Shown piece by piece: positions 17,662-25,759 of a stretch of 64,000 bases of DNA. Source of the DNA: Rickettsia rickettsii (GTDB taxonomy: Bacteria; Pseudomonadota; Alphaproteobacteria; Rickettsiales; Rickettsiaceae); the NCBI RefSeq assembly GCF_001951015.1, contig NZ_CP018914.1, positions 434,001 through 498,000 on the forward strand, written 5' to 3'. Both the position numbers and the translations under genes were made by a program. Below the pieces are notes generated by a model. That model had not been told where the DNA came from and ran no database searches. It saw only the letters and a program-made list of their open reading frames with translations. Position 1 is the first letter of the stretch. Each line of letters starts with the position of its first letter.

Positions 17662-19230
17662 TTAACTAGATTTACATATACTTAAGTCTTTATCTATTAT
17701 GTCGGACTCTATATTTAAACAGTTAAGGATTGAATGAAATACATAATCATGGCTAATTTCGGTATTAGCATAATTTTTAATTGAAGATACTGATTTAGGA
17801 TATTTGGCTTGAAAATCATCTGATACCCAAACTATAAGAGGTACGGTTATTTGTTCTGCAAGTAGTGGACCGCCGTGACCGTAATAACCATTTTCTCCGA
17901 GGGACTCGCCGTGATCAGATACATATAATAAAAATGCATTTTTATCTTTAAGCAAATCTATTAAATTATATAAAAAAAAATCGGTATATAAAATAGAGTT
18001 ATCATAGCTATTAACTAAAGCAAGCTTATCGCAATCACTTGCATCTCCCTTAACCTTAATAGGACAGGTAGGAGTAAAATACTCAAACTCTTTTGGATAT
18101 CTCGCATTATAGTTCCAATGGCTGCCGGAAGTGTGAACTACTAAAAATTGTTTCTCTGAGTTTGTTAGTATTTCTTTTATAAAAGGCAATATTTTTTCAT
18201 CATGATCATTTAAAGAAAATAGGGCAGAGCCGCCCGGTACTATAGTAAAATTAACGTCATTATATATATTACTGAGGTCAAAATTTGCAAAACTCCTCAT
18301 TAAAGTTTGAGTCCCGATCCAGGTAGTATTAAAGCCAAGATTTGTTAAAATTGATAAAAAGCTGTTCTCTTGTCTACTATTTTCAATTTGACTTGCAGGA
18401 TAACGTGAAAGTAACGACGGTACGGAAAGATAGGTAAGGTTAGAAGAAGATTTAGCTTTGAAAGAAATTAGGTTTTGAGTAGTCTTTAAGTAAGGAGTCG
18501 TATCTCTTTCATAACCGTTAATACCGAAATGATCAAATCTTGCTGATTCTCCTATAACTAAAACACCGATAATATCTTTATCTGACTTATCTATAAAGTT
18601 ATATTGTTTGCTAATATCTATACATGCATAATTTTTTTCACCGAAATTTCCGGCAAAATTAAGGTAGCTATTATGTAAATACTGAATGGGAAAATAATTT
18701 TTTAGTATCTTAAATGAAGGAGTAATAATATTATATACAAAAATAAGTAAGCAAGCGGTAGATAATAGTTTTGTTACGAATGATTTAGAATTTTCGGCGG
18801 CAAAAGATTTGAGAGTATAAAAACAGGTCAAAAGGCAAAAAATTATCCATATTATTAACTTAATGCTGGTTAATTCATAAACTTCGTTTAAATCCGTTGA
18901 AAAAAAACTACCTATTACTTGTTTAGTAGGATTGATTTTGAAGAAATAAATGTAATAACTAGCAATAGCGGATGTTATAAATAAAAACCCCACGCCGATT
19001 TTTAACACTAATCTATGTACGCTAAGACCGAAAAATGCTATAAAAGAAAAGATATAAATATAGCAAAAATCTTTTGATAACTCTAATATCCCTCTAAAGA
19101 TTGTTGCTTTATAATAATCAAATTTATAAATCAATATTGCGGTATTAAAGAATAAACAATAAATAAAGGCTAAAATCGCTGATAATTTAATTAATTTCGT
19201 ATCTAAATGTTTCTGAATAGTTTTTAGCAT
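17662..19230 (-). CDS. Phosphoethanolamine transferase (EptA/MCR-like, alkaline-phosphatase fold)
   Basis: Inner-membrane enzyme expected to add phosphoethanolamine to lipid A or another surface glycan. Five hydrophobic segments occupy about the first 175 residues, followed by a periplasmic sulfatase-fold domain. Visible metal-site motifs are VLVIGESARFDHFGINGYER (Glu about 228), the LTYLSVP segment with the likely nucleophile Thr266, HTSGSHWNY and YVSDHGESLGENGYYGHG. The two cysteines that flank the nucleophile in MCR-1 (pattern CGTSTAYSVPC) are serines here. The 522-residue length is normal. It diverges from ruvX at 19266. Target and activity are inferred from family. Confidence 0.88.
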   Translation of the reverse strand: MLKTIQKHLDTKLIKLSAILAFIYCLFFNTAILIYKFDYYKATIFRGILELSKDFCYIYIFSFIAFFGLSVHRLVLKIGVGFLFITSAIASYYIYFFKINPTKQVIGSFFSTDLNEVYELTSIKLIIWIIFCLLTCFYTLKSFAAENSKSFVTKLLSTACLLIFVYNIITPSFKILKNYFPIQYLHNSYLNFAGNFGEKNYACIDISKQYNFIDKSDKDIIGVLVIGESARFDHFGINGYERDTTPYLKTTQNLISFKAKSSSNLTYLSVPSLLSRYPASQIENSRQENSFLSILTNLGFNTTWIGTQTLMRSFANFDLSNIYNDVNFTIVPGGSALFSLNDHDEKILPFIKEILTNSEKQFLVVHTSGSHWNYNARYPKEFEYFTPTCPIKVKGDASDCDKLALVNSYDNSILYTDFFLYNLIDLLKDKNAFLLYVSDHGESLGENGYYGHGGPLLAEQITVPLIVWVSDDFQAKYPKSVSSIKNYANTEISHDYVFHSILNCLNIESDIIDKDLSICKSS

Positions 19231-19265
19231 AAATAATAATTAATAAAGTAATTTTTATAACTATC

Positions 19266-19730
19266 ATGATCATAAAAAATCTTCAAGAATTTTATCGGCT
19301 TTTAATACCAAATGCTCCGCTTATCGCTATTGATTACGGAAGCAAAAAATTAGGAATCGCATTATCTAATCAAGAACTTAGCATTGCTATGCCCTTAAAT
19401 ACTATAACCGAGATAAATACAAAAATTGTTATTACTGTCTTGCTTAATATCATCGAGAAATATAAAGTTTGCGGTGTTATAATAGGTCTACCGATTGATA
19501 TGAGCGGAGCAGTAACGGAGCAAACAAATATAGTGATGAAATTTGCTGAAGAGCTAGCAAAATCTATAAACTTGCCTATATATTTACAAGATGAAAGATT
19601 AACTACCAAAGCTGCAAATAATTTGCTTAAATCGTTTGGAGTGAAAAGAAAAGACCGTAATAATAACGATGATGCAGTAGCTGCTAGTATGATTCTTGAA
19701 ACCGTGCTTGATTCTATAAAAAATATTTAA
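19266..19730 (+). CDS. ruvX: Holliday-junction-resolvase-like protein RuvX (YqgF)
   Basis: RNase-H-fold nuclease of the YqgF/RuvX family, linked to pre-16S rRNA 5' end maturation and to Holliday-junction processing. Motifs are [14 protein letters not shown] (catalytic Asp, about residue 23), [29 protein letters not shown] and a final [11 protein letters not shown] with acidic metal ligands. The 154-residue length is normal; an extension of some 15 residues precedes the first strand. It diverges from the EptA-like gene, with 35 bp between the two starts, so both promoters are packed there or overlap the coding ends. Confidence 0.93.
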   Translation: MIIKNLQEFYRLLIPNAPLIAIDYGSKKLGIALSNQELSIAMPLNTITEINTKIVITVLLNIIEKYKVCGVIIGLPIDMSGAVTEQTNIVMKFAEELAKSINLPIYLQDERLTTKAANNLLKSFGVKRKDRNNNDDAVAASMILETVLDSIKNI

Positions 19731-19750
19731 TTAGGAAAGCATTGAGGAGT

Positions 19751-19933
19751 TGTTGTATGGATCGAAAAACCTACTCAATGTCATCCCCGCGAAAGCGGGG
19801 ATCCAGCAAAATAACTTCAATATTGATATAGAAGTGGCATATTTGACAAAATAAACCTATAAAAACTTGTTTTTATAGGTTTTACTGGATGCCCGCCTAC
19901 GCGGGAATGACATAAAACGGTCCATGCAACAAA
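19751..19933. repeat. composite palindromic element with outer TTGTATGGA / TCCATGCAA arms
   Basis: TGTTGTATGGATCG at the left and CGGTCCATGCAACAA at the right form outer inverted arms. Inside them are two facing copies of the CCCGCGAAAGCGGG repeat (GTCATCCCCGCGAAAGCGGG and GCCCGCCTACGCGGGAATGA) and a central inverted pair (AACCTATAAAAAC / GTTTTTATAGGTT). The layering suggests a small non-autonomous mobile element of about 183 bp. Confidence 0.75.
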
Positions 19934-19951
19934 GCCAAGAATAAATTACCT

Positions 19952-20231
19952 CCTATTTCACTGGGACAAATTTTACTAGCAGAATTTATTGAACCTATGG
20001 GGATTAGTCAAAGCAAACTTGCTCGTGATATTTATGTACCCGTTACTAGGATCAATAATATAATTAAGCATCATAGTTCAATTGCAGCTGATACAGCCCT
20101 TCGTTTGGGTAAGTATTTTAATATTAATCCTCGTTGGGAATATGCAAGACCAATATGATTTAGAGCTTGCAGAAGATGAAGGTTGGAAAATTACAGAAGA
20201 TAGAATAAGAACCTTTTCTATGGCAAGTTAA
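19952..20231 (+). pseudogene. higA: HigA-family XRE antitoxin, frameshifted relic without start or toxin
   Basis: Reads PISLGQILLAEFIEPMGISQ, SKLARDIYVPVTRINNII and IAADTALRLGKYFNINPRW. After a one-base frame change near 20140 it continues NMQDQYDLELAEDEGWKI and ends at 20231. This is the HigA helix-turn-helix pattern (the first helices, the VPxxRIN turn and SADTALRLxxYF). No start codon is visible because the upstream palindromic element abuts it, and no higB toxin frame lies before it. Confidence 0.8.
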
Positions 20232-20328
20232 TTATGTATAACTCAATATTGTTACGCACTCAAAACACTATTGTAAAGATATATTATTTATGATAGAACC
20301 GATTCGGTAAAAATAAATAAAATATACT

Positions 20329-21183
20329 ATGAAAATATTAATTTTAGGTGTTACCGGTATGCTAGGTAATAGCATATTCAGGTTTTTAAGTAGTGATAAA
20401 AAATTTGACATTTTTGCGACAGCCCGAAATAATTCAGCTCGTTCTTACTTTTCTAAGGATTTATCCGATAAATTAATTACAAATGTAAATGTTGAGAACC
20501 ATGATGCGTTAGTTGAGGTATTTAATCAAACAAAACCCGATATAGTAATAAATTGTATAGGGCTTGTAAAACAATTGGCAGATGCTAATGACCCATTAAA
20601 AGCATTACCGATAAATAGTTTGTTGCCTCATAGGCTAGCTAATTTATGTAAACTAGCTAATTCAAGGTTAATCCATATTAGTACTGATTGTGTGTTTTCA
20701 GGAAAAAAAGGTAATTATAAGGAAAGCGATTTTTCTGACTGTTATGACCTTTACGGTCGTTCAAAATTTCTTGGTGAGGTAGATTATCCGCATGCTATCA
20801 CATTGCGTACTTCCATTATAGGTCATGAGCTAGCAGGCAATAGAAGTTTAATCAATTGGTTTTTAAGTGCAGAAGGTTCAGTGAAAGGGTTTGAGAAAGC
20901 TATTTATTCAGGATTCCCGACAGTAGAGCTTGCAAGAATAATAAGGGATTTTGTGTTACCTAATAAAGAGTTGCACGGGCTTTATCATGTTGCCTCAAAA
21001 CCGATTAATAAGTTAGAATTGTTAAAATTAGTAGCAGAAATATATAATAAAGACATCGATATTATTGCATCAGATGAGCTTGTAGTAGATCGCTCACTAG
21101 ATAGCACTCGTTTTAATGAGGTGACGGGATATACGCCTCCTGAATGGCGTGAGCTTGTAAAGCGTATGTGTGAGTTTAAGTAA
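20329..21183 (+). CDS. NAD(P)-dependent nucleotide-sugar reductase, RmlD-like (surface polysaccharide)
   Basis: Short-chain dehydrogenase of the RmlD branch. The cofactor motif is LILGVTGMLGNSIF (residues 4-17), the active site is HISTDCVFSGKKGNY with YGRSKFLGE (YxxxK), and INCIGLVKQLADAND is typical. It has 284 residues with no C-terminal cupin domain, unlike CapF/FnlB. Next to a CapE-type dehydratase and a UDP-GlcNAc 2-epimerase, it fits the WbvR-like reductase step that gives UDP-L-rhamnosamine-type sugars, on the way to UDP-L-quinovosamine. Genome annotations often call such genes dTDP-4-dehydrorhamnose reductase (rmlD), but no rmlABC genes are here. It is first of a three-gene same-strand cluster. 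Confidence 0.85.
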   Translation: MKILILGVTGMLGNSIFRFLSSDKKFDIFATARNNSARSYFSKDLSDKLITNVNVENHDALVEVFNQTKPDIVINCIGLVKQLADANDPLKALPINSLLPHRLANLCKLANSRLIHISTDCVFSGKKGNYKESDFSDCYDLYGRSKFLGEVDYPHAITLRTSIIGHELAGNRSLINWFLSAEGSVKGFEKAIYSGFPTVELARIIRDFVLPNKELHGLYHVASKPINKLELLKLVAEIYNKDIDIIASDELVVDRSLDSTRFNEVTGYTPPEWRELVKRMCEFK

Positions 21184-21184
21184 A

Positions 21185-21300
21185 TTGTCATTGCAAATAT
21201 AGCCTTGTACACGGAATCCAGCATAAAGTGAGATAAATCGAGCGTTTTATGTTTGTATTTTTTATAACTGGACCCTGTGGACAAGCCACAGGATGGCTAC
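21185..21300. repeat. degenerate dispersed palindromic repeat between polysaccharide genes
   Basis: ATTGTCATTGCAAATATAGCC at the left and ACTGGACCCTGTGGACAAGCCACAGGAT at the right are worn copies of the repeat halves. They separate the reductase and the dehydratase genes by 182 bp, the only large gap in the trio. Confidence 0.55.
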
Positions 21301-21365
21301 CTTAGAGTGTTTCTCGATTGACACAATGACAGAATGAATAATAACAAAATAGGTATTTATATATA

Positions 21366-22391
21366 ATGTTTGTAGATAAAACTTTAATGATTACAGGAGG
21401 CACCGGTTCGTTTGGTAATGCGGTGCTTTCTCGTTTTCTTAAATCCGGTATTATTAACGATATTAAGGAAATTCGTATTTTCAGTAGAGATGAAAAAAAG
21501 CAAGAGGATATGCGTATTGCTTTAAATAATCCGAAACTTAAATTCTATATCGGGGACGTACGCAATTATAAAAGTATTGATGAGGCAATGCATGGTGTAA
21601 ATTATGTATTCCATGCCGCTGCTTTAAAGCAGGTTCCAACTTGTGAATTTTATCCTATGGAAGCAATAAATACTAACGTCTTAGGTACTGAAAATGTTTT
21701 AAGTGCTGCTATTAATAACAAAGTTACAAAAGTGATTGTACTAAGTACCGATAAGGCTGTATATCCAATTAATGCAATGGGATTATCTAAAGCATTAATG
21801 GAAAAGTTAGCCATAGCAAAAGCACGTATGCGTTCTCCAGGTGAGACTGTGCTGTGCGTTACTAGATACGGTAACGTTATGGCTTCTAGAGGTTCGGTCA
21901 TTCCTCTTTTTATCAATCAAATAAAACAAGGTAAGGAATTAACCATCACAGAACCGTCAATGACACGTTTTTTAATGTCGCTTGTAGATTCGGTGGATTT
22001 AGTTTTATATGCGTTTGAGCATGGTAATCAGGGTGATATTTTCGTACAAAAATCTCCGGCAAGCACAATTGAAGTACTCGCAAAAGCGTTACAAGATATA
22101 TTCAATAGTAAAAATGAAATACGTTTTATCGGTACACGTCACGGCGAAAAACATTACGAATCATTAGTATCATCAGAAGAAATGGCAAAAGCTGATGATT
22201 TAAGGGATTATTACCGTATTCCTATGGACGGGCGCGATCTTAATTATGCAAAATATTTTGTTGAAGGTGAAAAGAAAGTAGCACTTTTAGAGGATTACAC
22301 TTCCCATAATACAAAACGTTTAAATTTAGAAGAAGTAAAAGAGTTATTACTGACTCTTGATTACGTACAAGAGGAGCTAAAAAATGCTTAA
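21366..22391 (+). CDS. capD: UDP-GlcNAc inverting 4,6-dehydratase, CapE/CapD type
   Basis: Extended short-chain dehydrogenase acting on UDP-GlcNAc. The cofactor motif is MITGGTGSFGNAVL. The active-site stretch VLSTDKAVYPINAMGLSKAL has Ser, Met and Lys at the triad positions (MxxxK instead of YxxxK). That Ser-Met-Lys pattern is known from CapE of Staphylococcus, an inverting (5-epimerising) 4,6-dehydratase, whereas FlaA1/PseB types keep YxxxK. The 341-residue length is normal. The end overlaps the next gene by 8 bp, so they are coupled. It would start synthesis of L-configured 6-deoxy amino sugars for O-antigen. Confidence 0.93.
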   Translation: MFVDKTLMITGGTGSFGNAVLSRFLKSGIINDIKEIRIFSRDEKKQEDMRIALNNPKLKFYIGDVRNYKSIDEAMHGVNYVFHAAALKQVPTCEFYPMEAINTNVLGTENVLSAAINNKVTKVIVLSTDKAVYPINAMGLSKALMEKLAIAKARMRSPGETVLCVTRYGNVMASRGSVIPLFINQIKQGKELTITEPSMTRFLMSLVDSVDLVLYAFEHGNQGDIFVQKSPASTIEVLAKALQDIFNSKNEIRFIGTRHGEKHYESLVSSEEMAKADDLRDYYRIPMDGRDLNYAKYFVEGEKKVALLEDYTSHNTKRLNLEEVKELLLTLDYVQEELKNA

Positions 22392-23517
22392 GGTAATGAC
22401 GATTGTTGGTACTCGTCCTGAACTTATTAAACTATGCTGCGTGATTTCTGAGTTTGATAAATATACTCATCACATCCTAGTTCACACCGGTCAAAATTAT
22501 GCATATGAATTACATCAGGTGTTTTTTGATGATATGGGAATTAGAAAACCCGATTATTTCTTAGAAGTAGCAGCAGATAATACGGCAAAATCTATCGGGC
22601 TTATTATCGAAAAAGTTGATGCAGTACTTGAGAAAGAAAAGCCCGACGCCGTTTTATTTTACGGTGATACTAATTCATGTTTATCGGCAATTGCCGCTAA
22701 ACGCCGTAAAATTCCAATTTTTCATATGGAAGCAGGAAATCGTTGTTTTGATCAGCGTGTACCTGAAGAAATAAACCGTAAAATCATTGATCATATTAGT
22801 GACGTTAACATTACGTTAACCGAGCATGCAAGACGTTATTTAATTTTTGAAGGTTTACCGCCTGAGCTTATTTTTAAATCAGGTTCACATATGCCTGAGG
22901 TCCTTGATCGCTTTATGTCTAAAATATTAAAGTCTGATATTTTAGATAAATTGTCACTTACCACAAAGCAATATTTCTTAATTAGCTCACATCGTGAGGA
23001 AAATGTTGATGTCAAAAATAATCTGAAAGAATTATTAAGTAGTTTACAAACGCTTATTAAAGAGTATAATTTTCCTGTAATCTTCTCAACACATCCAAGG
23101 ACTAAAAAAAGGCTTGAGGATTTAGAGGAGTTTAAAGAACTTGGCGATAAAATAAGATTTTTGCCAGCCTTCGGGTTTACGGACTACGTTAAACTTCAGA
23201 TGAATGCATTTTGTATTTTATCCGATAGCGGTACTATCACTGAAGAGGCATCTATACTTAATTTACCTGCTTTAAATATTCGAGAAGCACATGAACGTCC
23301 TGAAGGTATGGACGCCGGAACACTTATTATGTCGGGTTTTAAGGCTGAACGGGTACTACAATCGGTGAAAGCTATTACGGAAGAACACGAGAATAATAAA
23401 CGCTTGCAAGATATCGTGCCGGATTATGCAGACGCAGGACTTGTATCAAAGAAAATATTACGTATAGTTTTAAGTTATGTGGATTATGTTAACCATACAG
23501 TATGGTTTAAAAAGTAA
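22384..23517 (+). CDS. wecB: UDP-N-acetylglucosamine 2-epimerase family protein (WecB/CapG-like)
   Basis: Non-hydrolysing 2-epimerase fold. Family motifs are TIVGTRPELIKLCCVI at the N-terminus, FYGDTNSCLSAIAAKRRKIP, HMEAGNRCFDQRVPEEINRK, SSHREENVD and the substrate loop SDSGTITEEASILNLP. The 377-residue length is standard. Starting inside the preceding dehydratase gene, it probably performs the last step (C2 epimerisation) that gives UDP-L-quinovosamine or UDP-L-fucosamine, as WbvD/WbjD/CapG do. A homologous gene in R. conorii (RC0457, from memory) is needed for O-antigen. A direct ManNAc role is possible but less fitting next to the other two genes. Confidence 0.92.
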   Translation: MLKVMTIVGTRPELIKLCCVISEFDKYTHHILVHTGQNYAYELHQVFFDDMGIRKPDYFLEVAADNTAKSIGLIIEKVDAVLEKEKPDAVLFYGDTNSCLSAIAAKRRKIPIFHMEAGNRCFDQRVPEEINRKIIDHISDVNITLTEHARRYLIFEGLPPELIFKSGSHMPEVLDRFMSKILKSDILDKLSLTTKQYFLISSHREENVDVKNNLKELLSSLQTLIKEYNFPVIFSTHPRTKKRLEDLEEFKELGDKIRFLPAFGFTDYVKLQMNAFCILSDSGTITEEASILNLPALNIREAHERPEGMDAGTLIMSGFKAERVLQSVKAITEEHENNKRLQDIVPDYADAGLVSKKILRIVLSYVDYVNHTVWFKK

Positions 23518-23545
23518 TCCTATTCATTATTATCATATCAAAAAC

Positions 23546-24823
23546 ATGAAATTTTTTAAATTAATAAAACTTAACACTTTATTTTTAAGTGTTTTTTTAC
23601 TAATAACTCTTATATCTTCTTTTTGCTATTCCAAAGAAAATTCTTATAAAAAAATAGTTTTCCTTGTTAGTACAGAGACATTCGGCGGCAAAGGCGTATA
23701 CGCAATGTATAATGAGATGAAAAAAATAGGTCACGATGTCAAAATTGTAATAGTACCTCATCCTCATCCCAATATTCAAGGAGGAATAGATACCGGGTTT
23801 ATTAGTAAATTTGATGCACAAGATGTGATATATCCATGCGGTAAGTATGCTTCTTATTCAAATGTTAATACAAAATGTGAAATTTCTGAACTAAAAAATT
23901 ATCAGCCGGATTTTATCTTTACGCAAAATCCTTACGAAAATTTTCAAGGCTATATATCAGAACCTTTTACGGCTGCTAATTTGTATAAGAGCTTTAGAGG
24001 CACTAAAACAAAAATTATGTATATAGTCTATGGTCCTCATATCTTTCATCAAAAAAATATTGATGATGATAAGTTATCAAGTTGCATAGAGACGGTATTT
24101 GTTGATTCAGAAAGTACAAAGGATATCTTTACTAGTCATTATAAATTTCCTAAGGATAGAGTTATTGTTTCAGGTTATCAACCATACTATGAAGTAAGAA
24201 ATTATAATCTTAAAGAAAAACCAAACTCGGAAACCATTTTATGGCTTCCTAGATGGGAATTATCATTTAAAAATAGAGATTTATATGAAGGAGGTTCTAC
24301 TTTCTTAAATTATCACTATTTTTTCTATAATTATGCATTACAACATCCTAATATTCATTTTATTATAAGACCGCATGTAACACTATTTACCTATGCAGTC
24401 GGTAAAAATTACTTAAGCCAAAGTGATATGGATAATATATTAAGTAGATTTAACTCTTTAAAGAATGTTACTATTTCTGCACATGCATTCAGGTCGTTAC
24501 TGGATGATATAATGGTGTCAGATATTGTAATAAGTGACGGTACTTCATCTCTTGCTGAAGTAGTAGTTGCCGATAAGCCTATAATTTACTTAAGTAATGG
24601 TTGGAATAATGAATTTAATAGCAATGCTCTATCTAAAGAATTAAAAAAATATATGTATTTTGCTTATGAGCCGCAAGATATTATTAACTATATAGAATTT
24701 ATTAAGCAAAATCATTATTTACCTTATTATGAAAATAGTAGTGGCAGAAATCAATTTAAAAAGATGCTTGATCCTGTAGAAAACCCTGCTGCATTTATCG
24801 CCGAATATTTATTAAAATTATAA
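23546..24823 (+). CDS. Glycosyltransferase-like protein (CDP-glycerol phosphotransferase-like) with N-terminal signal/anchor
   Basis: The start at 23546 gives MKFFKLIKLNTLFLSVFLLI... with a hydrophobic segment ending near SSFCYS, like a signal peptide or membrane anchor; the upstream in-frame ATG at 23477 lies inside the preceding gene. The body resembles GT-B enzymes of the CDP-glycerol type, with IVFLVSTETFGGKGVY at the front. The nucleotide-binding-like end reads SDIVISDGTSSLAEVVVADK with PIIYLSNGW. At 425 residues it is complete. It follows the sugar-nucleotide trio on the same strand, so a role in glycan assembly is likely; a periplasm-facing GT-B would be unusual. Substrate unknown. Confidence 0.65.
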   Translation: MKFFKLIKLNTLFLSVFLLITLISSFCYSKENSYKKIVFLVSTETFGGKGVYAMYNEMKKIGHDVKIVIVPHPHPNIQGGIDTGFISKFDAQDVIYPCGKYASYSNVNTKCEISELKNYQPDFIFTQNPYENFQGYISEPFTAANLYKSFRGTKTKIMYIVYGPHIFHQKNIDDDKLSSCIETVFVDSESTKDIFTSHYKFPKDRVIVSGYQPYYEVRNYNLKEKPNSETILWLPRWELSFKNRDLYEGGSTFLNYHYFFYNYALQHPNIHFIIRPHVTLFTYAVGKNYLSQSDMDNILSRFNSLKNVTISAHAFRSLLDDIMVSDIVISDGTSSLAEVVVADKPIIYLSNGWNNEFNSNALSKELKKYMYFAYEPQDIINYIEFIKQNHYLPYYENSSGRNQFKKMLDPVENPAAFIAEYLLKL

Positions 24824-24838
24824 TAGTTTAAATAATTT

Positions 24839-25730
24839 ATGTTAGAAGAAATTTATAATGATGGAGAAAGATTGATTCTTAGGGAAACTTATGATGTTTT
24901 AGAGGTAATGCGTCATAAAAGTAGCTATAAGATTTTTAAAAAAATTATAGAAGCCGATATACTTAATAGCCCATTAATGCTAAATCAAAAAATAAAAATT
25001 TTAGATATAGGTTGTGGAACGGGACACGGAACTTTCATGCTTAGTGATATATTAGGAGTAGAAATTACAGCAATAGATATCAGTAAAGAATCTATAATTT
25101 ATGCTGAACAAAATTGTGGAGCATCTAATATACAATATATTAAATCTGATTTAGTTAGTTTTATTAAAAAGGCAGAAGAATATGATTATATTGTATCACG
25201 ACATGCACTTGAGCATATTGAAGATGGGTTAAATCTAGCACTTAATCTTAAATATAAAAAACGATTAATAGTAAATGTACCTTTTAATGAACAGGAAGGG
25301 AATATACATCATTTAGTTAATTGAATTACTGAAAAAGACTTTGAATCATATCCGAACAAAGAATTTTTCTATGAAGGAGTAGATGGTGTAACTAACGACA
25401 CGCATTCTGAAAAAATCCTCCTAATTCTATAATCTGTATATCTAGTAACTCAGATTTAAAGCCTATAAAACAATTATTTAACTATCCAATCTCAGCTTGG
25501 ACTCTAGAATTTTAGAAAAGCTAGGTTTGCAATCCCAAGATATATTAAAACAATTGCTGCAAACTAGAGATGCATTTAAAAATAGCGAAGAGAAACACTA
25601 AATTAAAATAATACTGTAACAGAGCTAAATAATGCTTTAGAAGAAATAAAAATTTTAAAATAAACTAATTATTAGTGAAGAAGAAAAATCTATTTTTCTA
25701 AAACTCTATAGAAAATTTAAACAATAAAAC
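24839..25730 (+). pseudogene. SAM-dependent class I methyltransferase, truncated by a stop
   Basis: An open frame from 24839 to a TGA at 25322 holds the SAM-binding motif KILDIGCGTGHGTFMLSDIL, the acidic ITAIDISKESI and the VSRHALEHIEDGLNLAL motif. After the stop the same frame continues with sensible sequence (ITEKDFESYPNKEFFYEG), then shifts. Remnants to about 25730 (LRILEKLGLQSQDILKQLL) look like a coiled-coil tail. The N-terminal 161 residues contain most of the methyltransferase fold, so a short product might exist. It lies in the polysaccharide cluster and probably once methylated a sugar. Confidence 0.75.
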
Positions 25731-25759
25731 TAACATTTTATAAATTATTTTTAAAAGTT

